From the NCBI RefSeq assembly GCF_012272695.1, contig NZ_CP050902.1, positions 2,480,001 to 2,544,000 on the forward strand: a stretch of 64,000 bases of DNA, read 5' to 3'. Each line of letters begins with the position of its first letter. Positions within the stretch are counted from its first letter, which is position 1. This DNA comes from Nocardioides sp. JQ2195. Lineage in GTDB: Bacteria > Actinomycetota > Actinomycetes > Propionibacteriales > Nocardioidaceae. Of this stretch, positions 53,178-64,000 are shown in pieces. The translations under genes and the position numbers were made by a program. Below the pieces are notes generated by a model that was given only the letters and a program-made list of their open reading frames with translations, had not been told where the DNA came from and did not search any database.

Positions 53178-55702
53178 CAGGACCTCCCTGCGATCGTGCC
53201 GGTGGGCGCCGGGTGCGCGGTGCCGGCAGCGGGGTCGTTGGGATAGTCGGGGGTCTCCGTGAGCACCTCCGAGGTGGTCGGTTCCCCGCCTGCCGTCTCC
53301 GGCACGGATCCCTTCCGGGCCGGGGCCGACGCGGCGGTGGTGGGAGCCGGCGCCGGTCCGTCGCCCGCCCTCACCTTGGTGACCCGGCACGCGGCGGTCT
53401 TGAAGCAGGGCTGCTTCGACACCGGGTCCCACACGGTCATGGTGAGCTCGTTGGCCAGCCGGTGCTGCTGGTCGGGAGCAACGTCCTCCAGGTCCCACGA
53501 TCCGTAGTGGAAGGGCGCGAACACCGCGCCCGGCATCACGTTGCCCACCCGCGCGCGGACCTCGATGGCTCCGCGCGGAGACTCGACGCTCACCACGTCG
53601 CCCTCCCTGATCCCGAGGTTGTCGGCGTCCTGCTCGGAGAGCTCGACCCAAGCATCAGGTGCAGCCTCGTGGAGGGATGAGGACCGCCCCGTCTTGGTGC
53701 GGGTGTGGAACTGGTAGACCGTGCGACCGGTGGTGTAGAGCAGCGGGTAGTCGTCGCTGGGCAGCTCGTGGGCCGGGGTGTAGGGAGCACCCTTGAGGAA
53801 GGCCCGCCCGTTCGGAGCCATCGCACGGTGCTCCTGCTCGGTCACCGTGCCGCCGGTGAGCAGGTCGTGGCCGTAGGTCTCGCACTGGTCGGTGTCGGTG
53901 GGGAACACCGGGTCGGTGTAGAGCCGGTCAGTCCCCTCCGGGGCCTCCTCGTTGACCGGCCACGGTATGCCGGTCGGTCCACGCAGCTTGTCGTAGGACA
54001 GGCCGGTGTAGTCGACCGGCCGACCCGCCGTGGCAGCGCGCCACGCGTCGAACGCCTCCTCCGGTGTCGACCAGGTCGGAAGTGGTGCGCCGTCGCGGTC
54101 GGTGAACCCCATCGCTTCGGAGTACATGAGGAAGATGTCGAGGTCGCTCTTCGCCTCCCCGGGCGGGTCGACCGCCTTGTCGGAGAGGTGGACCGTGCGG
54201 TTGACGTTGGTGAAGGTGCCGGTCTTCTCGCCCCACCCGGCCGCGGGAAGCACCACGTCGGCCAGTTGTGCGGTTTCGGTGAGGAACAGGTCCTGGACCA
54301 CGACGAAGCACTGGTCACCGGAGAGGATCTTGCGGATGTGCGACGACTCGGGCATCGAGACGGCGGGGTTGGTCGCCGAGATCCACAGCAGCTCGATCGA
54401 GCCCTTCTCGGCGTAGTTGAAGATCTGCATCGCGTTCGTCGGCGGCGCCCAGTGCGGGATCGTGAGCGGGTCGACGTTCCACAGGTCGGCCAGCTCCTGC
54501 ACGTGCTTCTGGTTGTTCCAATTGCGGAAGCCCGGCAGGTCACCGTCGGCTCCGCACTCGCGATTGTTCTGTGCAGTGGGCTGACCGTTCATCTGCAGCA
54601 CCCCGCTGCCCGGACGGCCGATCAGTCCGCGGAGCAGGTGGAGGTTGTGCACCGCGACGGAGGCCGCGGTCGCCTGGTGCGACTGGTAGAAGCCCTGGAG
54701 CACCGTGGAGAGCACGCTCTTGCTCTGCCCGAAGATGGCGGCGGCGCGGCGGAGGTCGTGGGGCTCGACGCCGCAGATCTCGGCCACCTTCTCCGGCGTG
54801 TAGGGCTCCACGACCTTGCGCAGGTCGTCGACGCCGATGGTGTGCTCGGCGACCCACACGTCGGCGGTCCAGCCGTTGTGGAACAGCTCGCGGGTCAGCC
54901 CGTTCATCAGCGCAAGGTTGGTGCCCACGCGCGGAGCCAGGTGCACTCCCCCGGTCCGTTCGGCCTCCTCCGCGACCGGCGTACGTCGTGGGTCGACGCA
55001 CACGACCTTGGGCGGATCTTCGCCGCGGGTGCGGTCGAGGATCCGCATCCACAGCACGGTCTGGGTCTCGGCCATGTTGTGGCCGTAGAGGAAGATCGCG
55101 TCGCAGTGCTCGATGTCGGTGTAGGACCCCGGCTGCCCGTCGGCCCCGAACGACTCCTTGAACGCCGCAGCACTGGTCGCGGTGCACAGGCGGGTGTTGC
55201 CGTCCATGTGGGGCGTGCCCAAGCCGGCTTTCCCGATGACCGCGAGGGTGTAGTACTCCTCGATGAACATCTGGCCGGAGGTGTAGAAGCCGTGCGTGAG
55301 CGGGCCGTTCTCGTCGAGCAGCCGCTTGGACTCGTCGACGATGCGTCCCATCGCGGTCTGCCAGTCGGTCTCCACCAGGCGACCGCCCTCGTGGACCAGC
55401 GGCCGGGTCAGCCGATCGGGCGACGACGCCCAGGGCGTGCTCCCGTAGAGCCCCTTGGGGCCCATCCGTCCGTGGTTGACCACGTCGGTCCCCCGACCTC
55501 GTACGCCGACCATCCGGCCGTCCTTGACCGCGATGTCGCAGCCGCAGCCGTTGCTGCACAGCAGGCACGCCGACTGGACCCAGCGGTCCACGTCCTGCTC
55601 CTCGACGCCTTCGTCGAGATGAAGATCGACCCGCGCCGGCCAGACCGTGCCCTTGGCATGGGGGGTCCGTTCGCCCCAGATGTCGGCTATCCGGTCCGGC
55701 AT
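53177..55702 (-). CDS. Molybdopterin oxidoreductase (nitrate reductase/formate dehydrogenase-like)
   Basis: An 841-aa Mo-bisMGD enzyme. The N-terminal Fe-S region is CLLCSNGCGC (C46, C49, C53, C55). The usual fourth ligand, the Cys of the C-x-KG motif, is Gly81 here (RMGPKGLYG), so C55 may substitute or the cluster may be unusual. NTRLCTATSAAAFKESFG offers a Cys as Mo ligand. GHNMAETQTVLWMRI and the C-terminal molybdopterin-dinucleotide domain (RTVYQFHTRTKTGR, ISVESPRG-like) are intact. A Pro/Ala-rich tail of ~70 residues follows. There is no Tat signal, so it is cytosolic. The ATG at 55702 has GAGG upstream. The substrate is unknown. Confidence 0.88.
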   Translation of the reverse strand: MPDRIADIWGERTPHAKGTVWPARVDLHLDEGVEEQDVDRWVQSACLLCSNGCGCDIAVKDGRMVGVRGRGTDVVNHGRMGPKGLYGSTPWASSPDRLTRPLVHEGGRLVETDWQTAMGRIVDESKRLLDENGPLTHGFYTSGQMFIEEYYTLAVIGKAGLGTPHMDGNTRLCTATSAAAFKESFGADGQPGSYTDIEHCDAIFLYGHNMAETQTVLWMRILDRTRGEDPPKVVCVDPRRTPVAEEAERTGGVHLAPRVGTNLALMNGLTRELFHNGWTADVWVAEHTIGVDDLRKVVEPYTPEKVAEICGVEPHDLRRAAAIFGQSKSVLSTVLQGFYQSHQATAASVAVHNLHLLRGLIGRPGSGVLQMNGQPTAQNNRECGADGDLPGFRNWNNQKHVQELADLWNVDPLTIPHWAPPTNAMQIFNYAEKGSIELLWISATNPAVSMPESSHIRKILSGDQCFVVVQDLFLTETAQLADVVLPAAGWGEKTGTFTNVNRTVHLSDKAVDPPGEAKSDLDIFLMYSEAMGFTDRDGAPLPTWSTPEEAFDAWRAATAGRPVDYTGLSYDKLRGPTGIPWPVNEEAPEGTDRLYTDPVFPTDTDQCETYGHDLLTGGTVTEQEHRAMAPNGRAFLKGAPYTPAHELPSDDYPLLYTTGRTVYQFHTRTKTGRSSSLHEAAPDAWVELSEQDADNLGIREGDVVSVESPRGAIEVRARVGNVMPGAVFAPFHYGSWDLEDVAPDQQHRLANELTMTVWDPVSKQPCFKTAACRVTKVRAGDGPAPAPTTAASAPARKGSVPETAGGEPTTSEVLTETPDYPNDPAAGTAHPAPTGTIAGRS

Positions 55703-55996
55703 GTCATCGCCTCGCAGTGGTGTCGGTGAGCGTGTCGCCCATGGGGCCTCCGCTCCTGACGACACCCGGACTCGGGTACCCCGCCGCGACGAGTCCATGC
55801 GTTGGCCGCTGCCGGGCTCACCGCCCCTGGCGCGCTGCCTCTGCTCGGCCTGGTGTTCGTGGTCGTCCTCACCGGCCAGCTCATCGCGACCAGCGCTGCG
55901 TGGTCACCGGACCCGACGGCTTGAGCCCGTGTTCACAGCTGATGCGGGTCCAGCACGCGGCGTACTCCCGCTCATGCCAGGACGACATCCTCCCGC
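55703..55996. other. Intergenic stretch without a supported gene
   Basis: About 290 bp between the oxidoreductase start and the YjbQ stop. A plus-strand frame near 55793-55924 encodes one hydrophobic helix (LPLLGLVFVVVLTGQLIATS) and stops at TGA 55922, but has no plausible start or family. It may be the end of a lost membrane protein. Confidence 0.35.
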
Positions 55997-56407
55997 TCAT
56001 GCCAGGAAGCTGAACCGCACCTCGCGCTCGTGGTTGTCGACGTTGAGGTCGACCAGGCAGATGCTCTGCCACGTGCCCAACGCCGTACGGCCGCCCAGGA
56101 CCGGGACCGAGGCGTACGGCGGGATCAGCGCCGGCATCACGTGGGAGCGGCCGTGGCCGGGACTGCCGTGCCGGTGCTTCCAGCGGTCGTCCTTGGGCAG
56201 CAGGTCGGCCAAGGCAGCCAGCAGGTCGTCGTCGCTGCCGGCACCGGTCTCGAGGATCGCGACGCCGGCGGTGGCGTGCGGGACGAACAGGTTGAGCAGG
56301 CCGTCGCCGCGGCCTCTGACGAAGTCGGCGCAGTCGCGGGTCAGGTCGAGCACGACCTCGCGGTCGCCGGTGACGTAGGTGCGGGTCTCGGTGTCCATGC
56401 TGTTCAT
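55997..56407 (-). CDS. yjbQ: YjbQ family protein (UPF0047)
   Basis: A 136-aa protein with the family pattern: GLLNLFVPHATAGVAILE, DDDLLAALADLLPKDDRWKH, HGRSHVMPALIPPYASVPVL then GTWQSICLVDLN. Some members have thiamine-phosphate synthase side activity; the true role is unsettled. All conserved His/Glu residues are present. Start ATG 56407 or 56398; neither has a good ribosome site. A truncated relative lies at 51391-51516. Confidence 0.9.
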   Translation of the reverse strand: MNSMDTETRTYVTGDREVVLDLTRDCADFVRGRGDGLLNLFVPHATAGVAILETGAGSDDDLLAALADLLPKDDRWKHRHGSPGHGRSHVMPALIPPYASVPVLGGRTALGTWQSICLVDLNVDNHEREVRFSFLA

Positions 56408-56426
56408 GGTGGCATGTGGTCTCAGG

Positions 56427-56467
56427 GGTCTCGATACGGTCGCAGAGCGACCTACTCGACCAACGAG
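56427..56467. repeat. Single dispersed TCTCGATAC...CTCGACCA element
   Basis: GGTCTCGATACGGTCGCAGA then GCGACCTACTCGACCAACGAG. The GTCGC...GCGAC core can form a short hairpin. It matches the leader and first unit of the array at 52509-52555, with an altered loop. Confidence 0.75.
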
Positions 56468-56558
56468 ATGAGGGCGGTGTCCGCCCGATCGGTGACTGGT
56501 CGACGTGGATCCTCGACCACCGGAAAGCCGCGCACGTGGTCTCGACTCCGTGACTGGG

Positions 56559-56810
56559 CTACCGCCTACTGGCTCGCAGCAGCATCAGTTCAGTGACGAG
56601 CACCAGGAGCGCCGCGGCCGGGATGAAGGCGGCGGTCCAGACGGGGCCGGCCAGTCCGGCCAAGTCGCACTCACCGTCGAAGTTGGGCGCGCTGCAGTGT
56701 CTCGACGTCTCGAACTGCATGCCTGCATGGAACGCCACCACCGAACCGACGAGCCCGATGAACAGATACGCCACGGCACGCATCGGCCAGGTGAGTTCGG
56801 ACAGCTTCAT
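56559..56810 (-). CDS. Small two-helix membrane protein
   Basis: An 83-aa protein. Two membrane helices (AVAYLFIGLVGSVVAFHAG; AAFIPAAALLVLVTELMLL) flank a ~25-residue loop with two cysteines (RHCSAPNFDGECDL), which could form a disulfide if extracellular. The ATG at 56810 has AGGTGA 5 nt before it, a good initiation site. No known family. The longer frame to 58166 is the antisense of the DUF222 gene. Confidence 0.7.
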   Translation of the reverse strand: MKLSELTWPMRAVAYLFIGLVGSVVAFHAGMQFETSRHCSAPNFDGECDLAGLAGPVWTAAFIPAAALLVLVTELMLLRASRR

Positions 56811-57264
56811 GTGGTCACCTCGGGTTGTTGATGGTGAGCAGATCGTAGGGCCAACCTGGCCCGGCCACCGCAGTTGTGACTGCCGAACCCGGAGCAGGGA
56901 ACGGGGCATGAACCTGGACGCCTCGCGCCCGGTGAAATTGGAGCCGCTGGCACCGCCGACCACTCGGTCGACGTCGAGCCCGAAATTCTTCTCCACAATC
57001 TGACGAGAGGGGTTGCGCAGGGCTTTCGAACAAAGGTACGATCTCACTACGTCCCGATCGAATACACCGGCACTCACCGGTCGGGGCTCATCTCCTCGGA
57101 GATGCCGGGCAACTGGGAATGTGTGTCGGGCTCGCTCAAGGTCTCGTCCTGGGCAACATGAGCGCACGACCCTTTGGGGGTACGCCTTGATCGGGCGGGG
57201 ACTCAAGGGCTTCAAGGAAACCGATGACCCATGCGGGTCTGCTGGTCGAGAGGAGCCTTTGACC
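56811..57264. other. Intergenic stretch upstream of the DUF222/HNH gene
   Basis: About 450 bp with no supported gene. The plus frame is open from 57013 into the DUF222 gene, but this part has no family resemblance. The gene's AGGAG ribosome site is at 57251-57255. No clear promoter or terminator was identified. Confidence 0.4.
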
Positions 57265-58521
57265 GTGTCCGCACTCCAGTTCCACGAAGACGTCACCGCT
57301 CGTCTCGACGAGGCCCTCACCGACTTGAGCGCGCTCCCCTTCTCACCCCTCTCCAATGCCGAGCTCGAGACCCTGCTCAAGACCGTGACCGGCATGTCCG
57401 ATCGTCTGCAGCACGCCCTCGGTCGAGTCGCGACTGCCGCCGGAGAGCGCGAGCTCGGCGACCGAGTCGGCGCCAGCAGCACGGCCCACTGGTGGGCGAG
57501 GAAGACCCGCCTCAAGAGCAGCGACACCCGCAAGCACCTCGCCCGATCCCACCATCTCGAGAAGCCGTTCTTCTCACCCGTGGCAGATGCGTTGTCCGAA
57601 GGAGACCTGCGCACCGAGCAGGCCGACGTGATCATCAGGGCCATCGACGAGCTCCCCGACGACCTCGAGCCGGCCATGCTCGAGAAGGCTCGCGACCACA
57701 TGCTCGACCTCGCCACCCAGTTCGACGCCGACGAACTGCGCAAGCTCAGCAAGGGCCTCCTCGAAGCCCTCGACCCCGAGCGATTCGAGAACGAGGAGGA
57801 GAAGCGGCTCCAGAAGGAAGAAGAGGAGGCGGCCGCCACTGCCCGCATCACCATCGGCAACGACGGCCACGGCAAGGTGCGCGGCAAGTTCTCCATCCCC
57901 GAGGTGCACGGCGAGTTGTTCCGCAGCTTCCTGATGAAGTTCGCCGATCCGCGCCGCGGCGATTCCGGCTCCGACTCCGGCGATGACGACGACCGGCCGC
58001 GGAACTTCTCGATCACCCCCGAGAAGCTCGGCCAGGCGTTCATGGAACTGATCGAGTCGTTCCCCGCAGACAAGCTGCCGAGCCACGCAGCCAGCACCGT
58101 CGCCGTGACGGTCACCATCGACTTCGACCGCCTCAAGCAGGGCCTCGGCACAGCCACCCTGAACAACGGTCACAAGATCTCGGCCACCGAGGCCCGACGG
58201 TTGGCCTGCCGAGCAGGCATGGTTCCCGCCGTGCTCGACGGCAAGGGCGAGGTGCTCGACCTGGGCCGCACTCGCCGGCTGTTCTCCGCATCCCAGTTCA
58301 AGGCACTCGCCCTGCGCGACAAGGGCTGCAGCGTCGAGGGATGTGCGATGCCGTCCAGCATCTGCCACGCCCATCACGACGATCCGTGGTCCAGGGGCGG
58401 CCCCACTGACCTGAGCAACGGCAGACTGCTCTGCCCACAGCATCACCGCATGGTGCACAACCCGCGCTATGACACGAAGAAGCTCGATGACGGGAAGCTC
58501 AAGATCGTCAGGCGGACGTAG
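57265..58521 (+). CDS. DUF222 / HNH endonuclease (13E12 repeat family)
   Basis: A 418-aa protein from the GTG at 57265 (AGGAG 9 nt upstream). The N-terminal two thirds are the helical DUF222 domain (RLQHALGRVATAAGERELGD; HWWARKTRL; EADVII-like). The C-terminus is an HNH nuclease: GCSVEGCAMPSSICHAHHDD, then PWSRGGPTDLSNGRLLCPQH, then HRMVH, with the Cys pairs for structural zinc and HH catalytic residues intact. Such genes are multicopy in actinobacteria; the function is uncertain, possibly mobile or homing-type. A second member lies at 62941. Confidence 0.9.
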   Translation: MSALQFHEDVTARLDEALTDLSALPFSPLSNAELETLLKTVTGMSDRLQHALGRVATAAGERELGDRVGASSTAHWWARKTRLKSSDTRKHLARSHHLEKPFFSPVADALSEGDLRTEQADVIIRAIDELPDDLEPAMLEKARDHMLDLATQFDADELRKLSKGLLEALDPERFENEEEKRLQKEEEEAAATARITIGNDGHGKVRGKFSIPEVHGELFRSFLMKFADPRRGDSGSDSGDDDDRPRNFSITPEKLGQAFMELIESFPADKLPSHAASTVAVTVTIDFDRLKQGLGTATLNNGHKISATEARRLACRAGMVPAVLDGKGEVLDLGRTRRLFSASQFKALALRDKGCSVEGCAMPSSICHAHHDDPWSRGGPTDLSNGRLLCPQHHRMVHNPRYDTKKLDDGKLKIVRRT

Positions 58522-58654
58522 GCCGACCCGAGTGGTCGCGACCCTCCGTTCCACCACACCACCCAGCACCTGAGCCTGCCTTGACCCGCTCGTGAGCTTG
58601 GTGGCCGTCAGCACGCCCGCAGCCAGATCGGCCAACGGACGCAGAGCCACTGGC

Positions 58655-58660
58655 TACCAT
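58655..58660 (+). promoter_or_regulatory. Leaderless-type -10 box of the ankyrin lipoprotein gene
   Basis: TACCAT ends 7 nt before the ATG at 58668 and no Shine-Dalgarno sequence precedes that ATG. Confidence 0.5.
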
Positions 58661-58667
58661 CGCGACC

Positions 58668-59492
58668 ATGGAACCGCATCGCACCGCGCGCGTCGGTGTC
58701 GCTGCCGGCGTACTCGTCCTGGGGTTCATTCTGGCGGCGTGCGGAAGCGAGTCGTCCCCGGCGGATCCTTCGGAGAACTCCTCGGACGATTCCTCGAGCC
58801 CGACGGCCTCTGCTTCGTCCTCATCTCCGGCATCCGACTCTGCTGCCGCTTCCTCCTCCGCATCGCCGACCGCCACGGAGCCAACCATGAACCGGCGCCA
58901 GGCCACCGCCCTGCTCACCCGCGCCACGGCTCGCGGCGACCTCGAGGGCGTGCAGGAGGCGATCGCCCATCGCGCCGACCTCGAGGTGCGCAACGACGAG
59001 GGACGTACGCCTCTGGTGGTGGCCACCAAGACGAACCGGATCGAGATCGCCCGTGCCCTGTTGGACGCGGGGGCCGACCCGGACGCCAAGGACGACATGG
59101 AGGACTCCGCCTTCCTGTATGCCGGCGCCGAGGGTCTCAACGAGATCCTGCGGATGACCTTGGAGAAGGGCGCCGACGTGAAGAGCACGAATCGGTATGG
59201 CGGTACGGCGCTGATCCCGGCCAGCGAGCACGCACATGTGGCCACGGTGCGGATCCTGTTGAAGGCCAGGTCACCGGTGAACCACATCAACAATCTCGGC
59301 TGGACTGCGATGCACGAGGCGATCGTGCTCGGCAACGGATCCGACGACCACGTGAAGGTCGTCGAGATGCTGCTCGAGGCCGGTGCTGATCCTTCCATCA
59401 GGGACGGGGACGGCGTACTCCCCCGGCAGCTGGCCGCCGATCGTGGGTACGACGAGATCGTGGCGGCGATCGATCGCGCGATCCGCCGCTGA
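58668..59492 (+). CDS. Ankyrin-repeat lipoprotein
   Basis: A 274-aa exported protein. Signal peptide VGVAAGVLVLGFILAACGSE with lipobox LAAC (lipid-modified Cys25). A ~45-residue Ser/Ala/Pro linker follows, then four to five ankyrin repeats: GDLEGVQEAIAHRADLEVRN, NEGRTPLVVAT-type turns, IEIARALLDAGADPDAKDD, KVVEMLLEAGADPSIRDGDG. It is probably anchored outside the cytoplasmic membrane, where the repeats bind a protein partner. It is monocistronic. Confidence 0.92.
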   Translation: MEPHRTARVGVAAGVLVLGFILAACGSESSPADPSENSSDDSSSPTASASSSSPASDSAAASSSASPTATEPTMNRRQATALLTRATARGDLEGVQEAIAHRADLEVRNDEGRTPLVVATKTNRIEIARALLDAGADPDAKDDMEDSAFLYAGAEGLNEILRMTLEKGADVKSTNRYGGTALIPASEHAHVATVRILLKARSPVNHINNLGWTAMHEAIVLGNGSDDHVKVVEMLLEAGADPSIRDGDGVLPRQLAADRGYDEIVAAIDRAIRR

Positions 59493-59587
59493 TCGAGTCC
59501 ACCGCTGATCGAGGTCGCGGCTGATCGAGCAAGAAGCGCAGCGCGTGGGCAGTCGAGACCGAGTGGGCCACGCGAGTTGGGGCGCTG

Positions 59588-59802
59588 GTCTCGATACACC
59601 GCCTCGTGCCTCGGCGGGGCTGGTCTCGATACACCGCCTCGTGCCTCGGCGGCACTCGACCAGCGAAGGGGGCGGAGCCTCGGCGGCACTCGACCAACGA
59701 AGGGGGCTGAGCCTCGGCGGCACTCGACCAACGAAGGGGGCGGAGCCTCGGCGGCACTCGACCAACGAAGGGGGCGGAGCCTCGGCGAGCATTCGACAAG
59801 CG
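59588..59802. repeat. Dispersed TCTCGATAC elements and four tandem 34-bp repeats
   Basis: Two copies of GGTCTCGATACACCGCCTCG then TGCCTCGGCGG lead into a 34-bp tandem unit (GCCTCGGCGGCACTCGACCA, then GCGAAGGGGGCGGA) at 59643, 59677, 59711 and 59745, followed by a decayed partial copy. The architecture is the same as the array at 52523 (TCTCGATAC, GC-rich hairpin, CTCGACCA) with a different core. A related element in reverse orientation lies at about 59519-59570. Confidence 0.9.
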
Positions 59803-59868
59803 GGTGACGAGCCGGGCAGTGGAACGACCCGCTGTTGCGCCGCGGGGCGGACGCGGGATGATCGGTTC

Positions 59869-62532
<2,664 letters not shown>

Positions 62533-62541
<9 letters not shown>

Positions 62542-62586
62542 CTGGGGTGACTGGGGTGACTGGGGTGACTGGGGTGACCGGGGTGA
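62533..62586. repeat. 9-bp tandem repeat over the ppdK stop codon
   Basis: CTGGGGTGA is repeated five times from 62533 with a sixth copy CCGGGGTGA. The first unit supplies the last two codons and the TGA stop of ppdK, so the expansion adds only further in-frame TGA stops after it and does not change the protein. Confidence 0.9.
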
Positions 62587-62927
62587 CCCGTCGTGGCGCG
62601 GGGCCCGGGGCTGGCTGCTCGGGGTGTTGCCCGGGGGGTTGCCCCGGGGGGGTTGCCCGGGGCTGTCGGGGCTGCTGCTCGGTGCTGTGCCTCGCGGGGC
62701 CATGAAGAAGGTAACGGGTTGCTCGGGGCTGTCGGGGCTGCTGCTCGGGGTGTTGCCCGGAGGTGCCCGGCAGGGGCGGACGAGCCCGCCGAAGCTAGCG
62801 CCGTGCGACGCCGCCCGGGCAGGGGCGGACGGCACCTTTCTGCGCCGGTTTCCGTGCACAGCTCTGTGGGGTTCTCGCTCTGTCCACAGCAGGGCGACCG
62901 GCTCGGGAAACGGTCGCGGATCCGGCA
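62587..62927. other. G-rich intergenic stretch with internal duplications
   Basis: No gene supported. The plus strand carries many G4-G7 runs (about 62,605-62,780), and the segment GGGGCTGTCGGGGCTGCTGC occurs twice, at about 62,661 and 62,727. G-quadruplex formation or a transcription-end role for ppdK is possible; no classical terminator hairpin with a T tract was seen. Confidence 0.5.
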
Positions 62928-62933
62928 TAGCGT
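62928..62933 (+). promoter_or_regulatory. Leaderless-type -10 box of the second DUF222 gene
   Basis: TAGCGT ends 7 nt before the ATG at 62941; no Shine-Dalgarno is present. Confidence 0.5.
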
Positions 62934-62940
62934 CGGTTCC

Positions 62941-64000
62941 ATGACGATGCTCGACGATGCGCCTCAGCAGGACGGACCCGGTCCGGTCCGTCACCCGCTG
63001 CTGCGCTGCGTCGACGACATCTCCTCGGCATTGAAGGACGTCGAGGGCATCGACCCGTTGTTCGCGCCGGTCGAGGTCAAGCGCGAGGTCCTGATCGAGC
63101 TCACCCGGGCGATCGACCAGGCCGAAGCGCTCCGGATGTCGGTGATGGCCAACTCCCACGACGTGGCCGAGGCCGACGGTGCACGCAGCGTCGGTTCCTG
63201 GCTCGCACCCCACACCCGCAACAACCCCGCCGCCGAACAAACAGCCGAGCACCTCGCGGTCGACCTCCAACAGCACTACCCGATCCTCAGCAGTGCCTTG
63301 GCTCGCGGAACCGCGAACGTCGCCCAGGCCAAGGTCATCGTGCGCTGTCTCAACGAGCTGCGCCGCCTTGAGCACATGACCCCCGAGCTGCTCCACCAGG
63401 CCGAGGAGCACCTGGTCACCGAGTGCCCCCATTTCGACCCGAGCGACATGAAGAACCTGAGCGACCGCATCCTCGAAGTTCTCGACCCCGACGGCTTCGA
63501 CGACGCCGAGCTGAAGAAGCTCGAGACCGAGCTCCGCAAGGCCCGCGCCGAGGCGCGGCTCAGCATGCGCAAGCGGGGTGACGGCTCCACCGACATCCGG
63601 GCGCGCGTCCCCGACTCCTTGGCCGTACGACTCAAGACCATCCTCGACGCCTACACCTCGCCGCGCCACGAGGCGAACGGCAGCGGCTCCTCAGGAGCGG
63701 GTGGGCCAGATGGTGCGACCGGATCTGCCGGGTCCTTGGCCGACGGCGCGATCTCATCGCGCTACCGCGACCCCGACACCGGCGAACGACTCCCCCGCGA
63801 ACGCCTGCTGGGCGAAGCCCTGTGCGCCTTCCTCGAGGGCCAGGACCCCAACCGGCTCCCCAAGCACGGTGGCATGGCCACCACCCTGGTGATCACCACC
63901 GAGTTCGACACCCTCACCGGGCAACTCGGCATCGGCACCCTGCCGGACGGAAGTCGGCTCGCCGCCAGCGATGTACGCCGACTCGCCTGCACCGCACAGA
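62941..64000 (+). CDS. DUF222 (13E12 family) protein, cut by the window end
   Basis: An open frame from ATG 62941 to the right edge without a stop (353 codons). It matches the DUF222 domain: REVLIELTRAIDQAEALRMS, VGSWLAPHTRNNPAAEQTAE, ARGTANVAQAKVIVRCLNEL, TECPHFDPSDMKNLSDRILE and a late GSRLAASDVRRLACTAQ that normally precedes the HNH motif. The HNH part, if present, lies beyond the window. It is only distantly similar to the copy at 57265. Confidence 0.88.
   Translation, partial: MTMLDDAPQQDGPGPVRHPLLRCVDDISSALKDVEGIDPLFAPVEVKREVLIELTRAIDQAEALRMSVMANSHDVAEADGARSVGSWLAPHTRNNPAAEQTAEHLAVDLQQHYPILSSALARGTANVAQAKVIVRCLNELRRLEHMTPELLHQAEEHLVTECPHFDPSDMKNLSDRILEVLDPDGFDDAELKKLETELRKARAEARLSMRKRGDGSTDIRARVPDSLAVRLKTILDAYTSPRHEANGSGSSGAGGPDGATGSAGSLADGAISSRYRDPDTGERLPRERLLGEALCAFLEGQDPNRLPKHGGMATTLVITTEFDTLTGQLGIGTLPDGSRLAASDVRRLACTAQ

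Noticed and set aside
52356..53246. Plus-strand frame encoding a repetitive GCATYSTTERK protein
   Set aside because: It reads through the intergenic tandem repeat and then antisense to the small helical gene; no start signal.
53705..55729. 674-codon plus-strand open frame
   Set aside because: Antisense to the molybdopterin oxidoreductase, whose motifs are unmistakable.
59545..59868. N-terminal extension of ppdK through the 34-bp repeats
   Set aside because: The extension is repeat-encoded and absent from the family; the conserved start is the ATG at 59869.

Overview
The window is high-GC DNA with compact operons, many ATGA start/stop overlaps, GTG/TTG starts, two 13E12-type (DUF222/HNH) genes, and several start codons preceded only by a TANNNT -10 box (leaderless style). 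Together with dispersed intergenic repeats of the type TCTCGATAC...CTCGACCA, this points to an actinobacterium, most likely of the Nocardioides group. The genus is inference. No rRNA, tRNA, integrase, transposase or CRISPR array was seen.

Positions 1-44,350 form a dense defence/conflict island. (a) 1-14,727, minus strand: an operon built around a tubulin/FtsZ-like GTPase, a GAP1-family protein, one secreted membrane-anchored vWA protein and one intracellular vWA-like protein, an FN3-like protein, three further membrane proteins and, cut by the window edge, a double zinc-ribbon protein that may begin the partner GTPase. (b) 14,850-21,680, minus: a 2,276-aa DUF4011-type SF1 helicase with a transglutaminase-like segment and a C-terminal Vsr-like nuclease. 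(c) 21,967-28,110, plus: DUF6361 protein, PLD-family nuclease and SNF2-like helicase, matching the Azaca arrangement as I recall it. (d) 28,132-29,048: an Mrr restriction gene broken by several frameshifts. (e) 29,154-35,861, minus: a single-chain type ISP restriction-modification enzyme, an EcsC-family protein, a PD-(D/E)XK-like protein and a small acidic protein. (f) 36,061-40,141, plus: a RecB-like nuclease and an SF1 helicase, divergent from (e). (g) uracil-DNA glycosylase on the minus strand. (h) 41,190-44,350, plus: a Rad50-like zinc-hook ATPase with one frameshift, a HEPN-like small protein, and a paralogue of the small acidic protein in (e).

Positions 44,440-51,000 look metabolic: an FAD/NAD(P)-binding oxidoreductase and an SRPBCC protein (minus), divergent from a TetR regulator followed by an HSL-type esterase, a Baeyer-Villiger monooxygenase and a PucR-type regulator. 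BVMO plus esterase is the usual pair for oxidising a ketone to an ester and hydrolysing it. A perfect 15-bp inverted repeat lies between the BVMO and the regulator.

Positions 51,000-64,000 hold gene remnants (a YjbQ 3' fragment, a DedA-like fragment), an N-formylglutamate amidohydrolase-like gene, a molybdopterin oxidoreductase with a small helical partner, an intact YjbQ gene, a small membrane protein, a DUF222/HNH gene, an ankyrin lipoprotein, pyruvate phosphate dikinase, and a second DUF222 gene cut by the right edge. Intergenic spaces carry 33-bp, 34-bp and 9-bp tandem repeats.
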